Below are positions 34,133 to 39,970 of a stretch of 39,970 nucleotides of DNA, in pieces; the stretch's first letter is position 1; each line of letters begins with the position of its first letter. Position numbers and translations under genes: made by a program. Source of the DNA: Bacilli bacterium (GTDB lineage Bacteria; Bacillota_I; Bacilli_A; RF39; UBA660). The stretch spans positions 1-39,970 of the forward strand of contig JAGALD010000031.1 of NCBI GenBank assembly GCA_017625395.1. The letters are read 5' to 3'. The notes below the pieces were generated by a model that saw only the letters and a program-made list of their open reading frames with translations, searched no databases and was not told where the DNA came from.

Positions 34133-34686
34133 TCAGTAGTCACCACCGTTCCAAATTCTGTTGATCTTCCTCCATTTAGGAAATTATCAAGAATAATTCT
34201 CAAATCTTCATTAGATGTTTGCTTTGCAGAAAGTCCTGCAGTAGCAAGTGCATTTATTAACATACGAATTTTCTTTTGAATCTTTTCAACATCTCTTTCT
34301 TTAAATAGGATATAGTATTCAGTATCAACAACATTGTTGTTCATAAACATATTACCTTTACTAATATCTTCAGCAATTAATTTTCTAATTGCAGGAGATG
34401 ATTCTTGGTTATATAAAAGCTGTAGTTGTGACATATATACTGATATATCAACTGGTCTATCGGCAACTACTAACCAAAATTCAAAATCTATTTGATTATA
34501 CATATTTCTTAAATTAACTAAAACTGATTGTTGTGATTCATAATCAAGGATGAAAATATTTTTTGGAGATATTTTTATTCCAGTTACTTTTTCTTGATTA
34601 TTTAAAACTATCATTCCACCAGTTATTGATTGAACTGGTATCCAATCTTCTGTAAATCTACTATTTACGCTTGTACTCTTCGCCAT
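34129..34686 (-). CDS. VirB4 N-terminal domain as a separate protein
   Basis: Protein of 185 residues, soluble, no P-loop. SRFTEDWIPVQSITGGMIVL with KISPKNIFILDYESQQ corresponds to the beginning of VirB4/TraC proteins ('..i.dg.i...dg.y..vi.v...nf.lls..eq'). It overlaps the PrgI gene by 26 bases and the ATPase gene by 4, so all three are translated together. Because the two halves overlap as a clean ATGA with intact reading frames, this looks like a stable gene split and not a sequencing frameshift. It presumably forms the membrane-facing part of the ATPase complex. Confidence 0.8.
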   Translation of the reverse strand: MAKSTSVNSRFTEDWIPVQSITGGMIVLNNQEKVTGIKISPKNIFILDYESQQSVLVNLRNMYNQIDFEFWLVVADRPVDISVYMSQLQLLYNQESSPAIRKLIAEDISKGNMFMNNNVVDTEYYILFKERDVEKIQKKIRMLINALATAGLSAKQTSNEDLRIILDNFLNGGRSTEFGTVVTTE

Positions 34687-34990
34687 ATTTCATACACCAA
34701 CCTCTCCAATAATATCGTTGTCTATTTACAAAGTAGAAATTATATATTGCTCCCAGCAATACCAGTATATTATGCTGATATGGTATTGGAACAACTAAGA
34801 ATATTGAGATAAATCCAGGTAATAATATTAATATTAATACTGGAATGCTATCCATTGAACTATTAAAAATCAAAAGTAAAATTAAAGATATAGACATACC
34901 AATTGCAAAGATAATTAAATCTATTGGTCTAAAATATCCTAATATTAATTTACCTCTATTTGAGTTAGCAGGTATTAAATATTCATTCAC
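34661..34990 (-). CDS. PrgI/VirB3-like membrane protein of the chromosomal T4SS
   Basis: Protein of 109 residues with two neighbouring hydrophobic segments (about 24-43 and 47-68) and a C-terminus ending YYWRGWCMKYGEEYKRK, the layout of PrgI-family proteins. The start is GTG 34988-34990; an ATG three bases later is out of frame. GGAGTGTGAT lies upstream. It precedes the VirB4 pair as PrgI normally does. Confidence 0.8.
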   Translation of the reverse strand: MNEYLIPANSNRGKLILGYFRPIDLIIFAIGMSISLILLLIFNSSMDSIPVLILILLPGFISIFLVVPIPYQHNILVLLGAIYNFYFVNRQRYYWRGWCMKYGEEYKRK

Positions 34991-35014
34991 TATATATCAC
35001 ACTCCAAATCTATT

Positions 35015-36901
35015 CTATGGATTATTGTTGTTATTATTATTGTTATTTTGCCTATTTTGTCTATGTTGATCTCTTGCATTAATTGCAGCATTTAAAGACT
35101 GTTGTTTATCGTTAACAACTTGTTGGTGATTTGTTCCCTTATATGGATCGTAAATTCCGCGATGTGCATTGTTATCAGTTCGTTCTGCAGTATGTAGTTC
35201 TCTTCTTGCATCTCTAATCTTATCTCTATCTGAAACTTCTTGGTCAAAAGCGTCTGTGCTTCCATAGATAACTCTTCCTACACCTCTTCTTACAGCTGAA
35301 TGCCTACGTCTATTAGCATACATATCTTGAATTGATGTTCTTCCAGTAACTCCCATAGCTTCTCTTGCTTTTTTTCCTTTGTCTGCATTTTTTCTTGCTT
35401 CTTTTGCAGCACTTGTAGCATTATCCGCATTTGTTCTTAATTGTGCTAATGCATTTCCTGTTACACCACTATGAAGTGCTTCTTGATATTCTCTTTCAGC
35501 ATTTTCAGCTATCGATTCAAGGGATGAGGCATACTTATCTGCTGCATTAACATTTGCTTCTGATAGTCCTAATCTATTTGCAGTTCTATTTAAATTCCAA
35601 CGACCTAATGTATTAGCAAATCCACCCTTCCAGTTTTTATCACCAGTTCTAAGTTGTCCTGCTTTATCACGTCCTGCAGCATATCCTCCAACTTTTGGAT
35701 CTGCTGTTGCTCCTGCTACTGCACCAGTCACTGCACCAGATAATCCACGTCCTGCAATAAGACCTCCAAGTGCTCCTGCTGCTGCACCAAATCCTGTTCC
35801 CATTCCAGCACCACTATCTTTAATTCCAAGTGAATCTTTAATGAATTTTGGAGCTTCTTTAGCAAAGAATATTAGTCCTAATATTAAGAATACAATTAAA
35901 TATGCAGCTCTTAAAGGTTGTTCAGTAAATTCAGGGAAATTTGTAAACAATCCTTTTGAAACAATTAATTGAATCATCATTAAGACAACATATAATATTC
36001 CTAATTTTATAAATATATCTAAGAATGTACTTATAAGCATACTTAACCATTTACCAAATGTTCCATCTTTTGTTTTAGATTTTGGATCTATTAATGTCAT
36101 TATAGGTATTGGTGCTACAATTTGAAGAATTATCATTTTAAATACCCTTTTTGCGATATCTATTGAAATTCCTAATAGCATAACAACCATAAGTATTCCT
36201 ACAATTGTAGATACTCCCCATAAATAACTATATAAATAATATTTTGTAGCCCCTATTCCTACAATACCTGTTCCTTTAGCATTACAAGTTAAATTAACAT
36301 TACTTGTAAAATCACCAATGGACGTAATTGCAGGTGTTTTTTCAAGTGTACCCGTTCCACAAATATCATCTAATTCTTCCGGTGGTATAAAAAACGCTTG
36401 AAGTGTTGACAAAGCCATTACATTAGCAGCATCATCAATACTATTAGAATTATTAGGATTTCCTACAGTTAATCCACTATTTTCATTTACTCCCAATAAA
36501 ATTCTAGGTAACATTGGTAAAAATGCATTCTGTGCTCTATTAATAAGCCCTCTACCTTCACCATTGTTAAATAGTATTGTAGGTAAAATTACTAATGCAG
36601 CAAGCATTACTCCAGCACTCATAAGTAGCTTTGGAACTGATTTGTCACTTTTTCCTACCATTGAATCTGGATCTAGTATATACCCAAAGAACGAAAAACA
36701 TAATTTAAATGCCATAAAGACACCTAAAATAACGTATATACGCGAATAAATTCCGTTTAAAACATCTGAACTTGTTGTTAAATTTGCTAAATCAAAAATA
36801 CCGTATAAAATCCAATTTATTAACCCATAAACCATACTATCTAACGCAGAAAATATGGATCTAAGTATATCTATTATCCAACTTTGTTGTTGAGCACCCA
36901 T
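35015..36901 (-). CDS. VirB6/TrbL-like channel protein with long Asn-tailed cytoplasmic domain
   Basis: Protein of 628 residues. Hydrophobic segments near 25-45, 53-75, 90-110, 225-250, 255-275, 290-315 and 330-350 form the membrane part; an external loop (about 115-220) contains two Cys. A Gly/Ala-rich stretch (about 370-410) leads into a charged, coiled-coil domain of 200 residues that ends in QNNNNNNNNNP. The plan is that of VirB6/TrbL with an enlarged tail. The poly-Asn is encoded by an (TTATTG)-like microsatellite near 35018-35050. The start is ATG 36899-36901, eight bases after GGAG; an upstream GTG overlaps that site. Promoter at 36934-36942. Confidence 0.83.
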   Translation of the reverse strand: MGAQQQSWIIDILRSIFSALDSMVYGLINWILYGIFDLANLTTSSDVLNGIYSRIYVILGVFMAFKLCFSFFGYILDPDSMVGKSDKSVPKLLMSAGVMLAALVILPTILFNNGEGRGLINRAQNAFLPMLPRILLGVNENSGLTVGNPNNSNSIDDAANVMALSTLQAFFIPPEELDDICGTGTLEKTPAITSIGDFTSNVNLTCNAKGTGIVGIGATKYYLYSYLWGVSTIVGILMVVMLLGISIDIAKRVFKMIILQIVAPIPIMTLIDPKSKTKDGTFGKWLSMLISTFLDIFIKLGILYVVLMMIQLIVSKGLFTNFPEFTEQPLRAAYLIVFLILGLIFFAKEAPKFIKDSLGIKDSGAGMGTGFGAAAGALGGLIAGRGLSGAVTGAVAGATADPKVGGYAAGRDKAGQLRTGDKNWKGGFANTLGRWNLNRTANRLGLSEANVNAADKYASSLESIAENAEREYQEALHSGVTGNALAQLRTNADNATSAAKEARKNADKGKKAREAMGVTGRTSIQDMYANRRRHSAVRRGVGRVIYGSTDAFDQEVSDRDKIRDARRELHTAERTDNNAHRGIYDPYKGTNHQQVVNDKQQSLNAAINARDQHRQNRQNNNNNNNNNP

Positions 36902-36933
36902 AAATATCACTCCAAACTAATAATCTATAATAC

Positions 36934-36942
36934 ATTATAGCA
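36934..36942 (-). promoter_or_regulatory. Extended -10 promoter of the virB6-prgI-virB4 unit
   Basis: Minus-strand TGCTATAAT (TATAAT at 36939-36934) directly after the terminator of the preceding gene; the ATG lies about 27 bases from the expected start. No clear -35. Confidence 0.6.
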
Positions 36943-36943
36943 T

Positions 36944-36978
36944 AAAAAAAAATAATAATAAATAAGTTTATTATTATT
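36944..36978 (-). terminator. Terminator of the 36986 gene
   Basis: AATAATAATAAA (36978-36967), loop CTTA, TTTATTATTATT (36962-36951), then T-run. AT-only stem, but long. Confidence 0.7.
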
Positions 36979-36985
36979 AATTTTA

Positions 36986-38179
36986 CTATTCATAGAATTT
37001 TACAACATATGGATCAGCTTCAGTTCCGTTTCCTTTTTCATAGATTGCACGTGAACCTAAAGTTATCATTGGTCTAACATTACTTTTTGATGAGCATAGT
37101 GCTGATTCTACATATTTCTTGGCAACATTATATGCTTCATTTGTTGTTTCACTATTAGTAGTTAATAACCACCAATAATCCTCAAATTGAGAAAGATAAT
37201 TATGATTTCCACAATTTTTTGATGAGATTGTTGTACATTCATCATCAAGACTTGCACTCATATAGTAGTATGCTGGTAATAATCCTACATATTGATTTTC
37301 TAATATTTTTTTACATTCTATAGCACCACTTATATCTGTTTCTGTAGTACTTCTTTTTCCAACACATAAGTTCATAGGTGAAATTAGATAATTAGTTTTA
37401 CTACTATACTTTTCGTTATTGAAAAGGCTTATTTCTCCTTTATAAAAACTTTCTACAGCTTCCATAGCTCTACTTTTTAATCCATTTTGTTCATATTCAT
37501 TTATACCTTGAGTTTTTCCAACTTCTGAATTAAATCTATCATCCCAAGGTAAGGTTTTTTTAGTATGTCCAACATAAATTAATATCATATCATTACTATC
37601 TGTAATAGCAACAATACGCCAATAATTATCATCAATTAAAACATAGTTATTTACTTCTTCTCCTCTAAAAACATATTCAAAAGATTCAGTACTACTTGGA
37701 TTTGAAAGATCTTGTTCATCTAAAATAAATTCTCCATCTACTCTTTGATATAATCCACTACCTGATACAACTCCAAATTCATTATCAATTAATACTTTGT
37801 TATACAATTTAGTTGTTTCATATGCACTACCACAATATAGAGATGGTACATAATTATAATAACTATCATTTGCTAAATAAATATCTACACTACCATTACA
37901 AATAATGTTTTCTTTTCCTACATATGATGATAAATCTTTTATATATCCAGCATTAATTAATGTAGCTGATGAAATTGTGATAGTAGAATCACTAGTACTT
38001 GGAAGTGCTCCAGGGAATTCTTCAATATAATCCATGGTAGCAGTAACTAACTTTTCTTCTATTTCTTCATATGATAATTTAACACCACCAGAAACTAGAT
38101 TCTTTAATAACAATAATATTACTATTAAAGCAATCATTCCAACTAATATACCAACATATTTATACATACTTTTATCCAT
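36986..38179 (-). CDS. Membrane-anchored pilin-like surface protein with WRIV-type domain
   Basis: Protein of 397 residues. A short basic N-terminus and transmembrane segment (about 6-28) are followed by a helix with LSYEEIEEKLVTATMDYIEE and a small domain containing TISSATLINAGYIKDL and a Cys pair, an arrangement like a pseudopilin but without the prepilin cleavage motif. The remainder carries NYWRIVAITDSNDMILIY, a phrase common in surface proteins of uncultured gut Firmicutes (lectin-like fold suspected), and several more Cys. ATG 38177-38179 follows GAGGTG. It is transcribed alone between pilin and VirB6. It may be a minor pilus subunit or surface adhesin (inference). Confidence 0.65.
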   Translation of the reverse strand: MDKSMYKYVGILVGMIALIVILLLLKNLVSGGVKLSYEEIEEKLVTATMDYIEEFPGALPSTSDSTITISSATLINAGYIKDLSSYVGKENIICNGSVDIYLANDSYYNYVPSLYCGSAYETTKLYNKVLIDNEFGVVSGSGLYQRVDGEFILDEQDLSNPSSTESFEYVFRGEEVNNYVLIDDNYWRIVAITDSNDMILIYVGHTKKTLPWDDRFNSEVGKTQGINEYEQNGLKSRAMEAVESFYKGEISLFNNEKYSSKTNYLISPMNLCVGKRSTTETDISGAIECKKILENQYVGLLPAYYYMSASLDDECTTISSKNCGNHNYLSQFEDYWWLLTTNSETTNEAYNVAKKYVESALCSSKSNVRPMITLGSRAIYEKGNGTEADPYVVKFYE

Positions 38180-38201
38180 GTAATCACCTCGTAACAATAT
38201 T

Positions 38202-38230
38202 ATTTTATCAAACTATATAAAAAAGAACAA
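38202..38230 (-). promoter_or_regulatory. Promoter of the 36986-38179 gene
   Basis: TTGTTC (38230-38225), 17-base spacer, extended TGATAAAAT with TAAAAT at 38207-38202. Confidence 0.5.
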
Positions 38231-38231
38231 G

Positions 38232-38254
38232 AAAAAAGGAAGATAAAATCTTCC
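38232..38254 (-). terminator. Terminator of the pilin gene
   Basis: GGAAGAT (38254-38248), loop TTT, ATCTTCC (38244-38238), followed by six T. Strong intrinsic terminator. Confidence 0.88.
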
Positions 38255-38262
38255 CAATCATA

Positions 38263-38586
38263 TTATTGATTTTGCCAACATTGATACCAACTTGATGAAT
38301 CACTATCTGTTGTTACATCAGCTACTAATCCCATTATTACATTAACTAAGAATGGTAATAAGAAAATTACTACTGCAGCTATTGAACGTTTAATAAGTTT
38401 TCCTGTAGCTGCTTTAATTTCCTTATCATCACTTGCTAATACTGCTTTTCCTAAGTCAATACTTCCCATCAGAATTAATGCAATAGGAATCAAAATACAA
38501 ATAATATTAAGAACGTTTTTTATAAGAGCTACAACTGGACCTAAACCTCCACATGCATCTGCCGCTAATATTTGAAACATATCCAT
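38263..38586 (-). CDS. VirB2/TrbC-like pilin of the chromosomal T4SS
   Basis: Protein of 107 residues with two hydrophobic helices (about 18-42 and 66-90). The first is preceded by AADACGGLGPVVALIK, the loop reads SIDLGKAVLASDDKEIKAA, and the end carries a second Cys (WYQCW). The DLGKAV.ASD.KE phrase marks a VirB2-like family I know from low-GC gut bacteria. It would form the pilus or channel lining. The start is ATG 38584-38586, eight bases after GGAGG; an ATG seven codons earlier lies before the ribosome-binding site. It is transcribed alone from a strong promoter, as suits an abundant subunit. Confidence 0.78.
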   Translation of the reverse strand: MDMFQILAADACGGLGPVVALIKNVLNIICILIPIALILMGSIDLGKAVLASDDKEIKAATGKLIKRSIAAVVIFLLPFLVNVIMGLVADVTTDSDSSSWYQCWQNQ

Positions 38587-38613
38587 ATATAATTCCTCCA
38601 AACTCATAATAAA

Positions 38614-38642
38614 ATAATACTATAATATAATTTCTTTGTCAA
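38614..38642 (-). promoter_or_regulatory. Strong promoter of the pilin gene
   Basis: Perfect TTGACA (38642-38637), 17-base spacer, TATTAT (38619-38614). The best sigma-A-type promoter in the window. Confidence 0.8.
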
Positions 38643-38668
38643 TAATTATACATTGTTAAAGTGTAAAG

Positions 38669-38724
38669 AAAAAAAATAAAAATACTTAAAATTCATTTTA
38701 TAGGTATTAGAATCTTAAGTATTT
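38669..38724 (-). terminator. Terminator of the CpaE-like gene
   Basis: AAATACTTAA (38724-38715) pairs with TTAAGTATTT (38689-38680) around a 25-base loop, followed by a T-rich run on the minus strand. Confidence 0.65.
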
Positions 38725-38744
38725 AAATCATAATATATAAATGA

Positions 38745-39698
38745 TTATCTAATCATCCCTAGTTTCTTTAATAGACCATCGATAACATCTGATAATTCAC
38801 GATCATTTAGTGGCGGAATTACATAAAAAATATTAATACCTGCCTCTGCAGCAAAATCTTTAAGATCATGATCATTTAATACTGCTCTATTAATAACAAC
38901 TTTTTTATTTCTTAATTTTTGAAAAATCATTTTATCTCTTGTCATCAATCTATTAAGTTTAATTACAGATGGTTCTACTAAGTAAAGTGTTTCATCACAA
39001 ACATTTTCATCATAATCATTTAAATCAACAAGTACATAGTTAAAGTTTTTAGCTTTTAACATTTCTGTTGCTATTGAGGTTTTATCAGTTGAAACCATGT
39101 TTTTTTCCCTTAGGAAAACAAAATCTCTTTTATCAACTTCTAACCCAAGAACAGATAAACCGTACTTTTCTTCTAGTTCTTTTTTTATCATATAAATAAG
39201 TGATGTAGCACCTGCGCCATCAGTAACATTTTTTATTCCTAGTGTTCTAATACCACTATAGAAAACTTGAGGCTCATCATTTCTAGTATTAGTAGGTGCT
39301 GCTGGAAGTCCTGGTTGTTCTAATTGATGTAGATGTGCAACATCTTTATATGTATTAGGTGTATTTAATAAATACATTATTCCATCTGCGTTAGTAGTAA
39401 AGTTATAATATCCCATAGATATTAACTTTGATAAGAAATAATTATTTGCTACTGTCGATGATGGCGGAATAAGCAAAATAAGTTTATCTATTGGAAGACC
39501 TATAGATAACTTTTGATATGTAATAACATCGTCAAAATTTTCTAATGCTGTTACATCCACTATCATTCTAGCAAAAAAGAAATTAGTAAAAGTACTAATA
39601 AGTTCATCTGCGCTAAAAGTACCACGAAGTGTCTTAATTATTTCAATATTTAATGTTGAAACAACACTTTCTTGTTGATTAACAACTAATACATTCAT
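38745..39698 (-). CDS. CpaE/TadZ-like protein with degenerate P-loop
   Basis: Cytoplasmic protein of 317 residues. The N-terminal 115 residues look like a receiver-type domain, a Pro-rich linker follows (near 128-140), and the rest is a MinD-like domain: LGIKNVTDGAGATSLIYM takes the place of the deviant Walker A, without either signature Lys. The strand NYVLVDLNDYDE and the end NIFYVIPPLNDRELSDVIDG match CpaE/TadZ proteins, which place Tad pilus machinery in the cell. The upstream partial gene looks TadE-like, supporting a Tad locus continuing outside the window. It precedes the VirB2 pilin gene by about 160 bases. Confidence 0.72.
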   Translation of the reverse strand: MNVLVVNQQESVVSTLNIEIIKTLRGTFSADELISTFTNFFFARMIVDVTALENFDDVITYQKLSIGLPIDKLILLIPPSSTVANNYFLSKLISMGYYNFTTNADGIMYLLNTPNTYKDVAHLHQLEQPGLPAAPTNTRNDEPQVFYSGIRTLGIKNVTDGAGATSLIYMIKKELEEKYGLSVLGLEVDKRDFVFLREKNMVSTDKTSIATEMLKAKNFNYVLVDLNDYDENVCDETLYLVEPSVIKLNRLMTRDKMIFQKLRNKKVVINRAVLNDHDLKDFAAEAGINIFYVIPPLNDRELSDVIDGLLKKLGMIR

Positions 39699-39736
39699 AC
39701 TAACCTACCCTCTCAAAATTCTCTTTGTTTTCTTTT

Positions 39737-39970
39737 TTATGCTGGAGCACCATTAACGATACAAGTACTTGTAGCAAATGGATCTTCATTAGAATTAACT
39801 AGCGTACCTGTTTCGATTAATCTAGTCTCCCCTTTAATTGTTACATCTATTTTTAATTTTAAAAATGAGAATGTAGCATATAATTCGATGTAATAATAAG
39901 CGCCTTTATTTTCAGAAGAATATTTACATACTTTGTATCCTCTTTTTGGATTGTATCCGTGACTTGCTAA
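39737..39970 (-). CDS. C-terminal end of a secreted TadE-like protein (5' part outside window)
   Basis: The last 77 residues of a gene running in from the right edge; stop TAA at 39739-39737. The segment alternates beta-strand phrases (GAYYYIELYATFSFLKLKID, then VTIKGETRLIETGTL) and ends TSTCIVNGAPA. Two Cys suggest an outside location. The strand pattern and the CpaE-like gene 38 bases downstream make a TadE/TadF-type minor pilin plausible, but only the tail is visible. Confidence 0.5.
   Translation of the reverse strand, partial: LASHGYNPKRGYKVCKYSSENKGAYYYIELYATFSFLKLKIDVTIKGETRLIETGTLVNSNEDPFATSTCIVNGAPA

Noticed and set aside
1-39970. Alternative genetic code (TGA as Trp), considered because of the AT-rich, Mollicutes-like character
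   Set aside because: Long genes end cleanly at TGA (for example 34129-34131 and 3143-3145) and Trp is encoded by TGG throughout.

Overview
The window is very AT-rich and uses the standard bacterial code: TGA works as a stop (for example at 34129-34131) and Trp is read from TGG. Ribosome-binding sites are of the GGAGG / GGTGAT type and promoters often have an extended -10. Lipobox and sortase signals, a SpoIID-like enzyme and a Firmicute-type holA point to a low-GC Gram-positive, probably a small-genome gut Bacilli/Mollicutes-related or reduced Clostridia lineage (inference). Every supported gene, including the tRNA, is on the minus strand, so the text below runs from high to low coordinates.

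Region A (39970-24158) is a chromosomal secretion locus. It opens with the end of a TadE-like gene and a CpaE/TadZ-like protein with a degenerate P-loop. A type IV secretion (T4SS) set follows: VirB2-like pilin, a membrane-anchored WRIV-type surface protein, VirB6/TrbL, PrgI/VirB3, a VirB4 split into two overlapping genes, a SpoIID plus NlpC/P60 cell-wall enzyme, an LppM-like lipoprotein and a VirD4 ATPase with a long disordered tail. After it come a secreted nuclease-fold protein whose catalytic residues are replaced, a membrane-tethered thioredoxin-like protein and a PH-domain protein. No relaxase is visible. Several transcription units are delimited by terminators whose stems overlap stop codons and by TGnTATAAT promoters. 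I regard this as the most interesting system here: an apparently non-conjugative T4SS, possibly working with a Tad-type apparatus.

Region B (24101-20038) holds holA (DNA polymerase III delta), two membrane-anchored proteins of unknown function and tRNA-Cys (GCA) with its promoter and terminator.

Region C (19930-14199) may be cargo of an element inserted at the tRNA-Cys 3' end. It holds a secreted BIG2-repeat serine hydrolase and a compact bacteriocin operon: a C39-peptidase ABC exporter that seems to start at ATA, a small membrane accessory protein, a 43-residue double-glycine prepeptide with two GxxxG motifs, and a 42-codon basic peptide overlapping it. A hairpin terminator closes the operon.

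Region D (14183-1) is an integrative conjugative or mobilizable element. It has ParB, an anchored secreted protein, a thioester-domain SpaA/Cna-B adhesin with its sortase, a replication initiator, SSB, a structured intergenic element, a second and different T4SS (VirB2-like, VirB6, PrgI, VirB4, M23 hydrolase), a hairpin-rich candidate oriT, two ribbon-helix-helix proteins, an unknown protein and a MOB relaxase cut off by the window start. Neither its coupling protein nor its integrase is in view.
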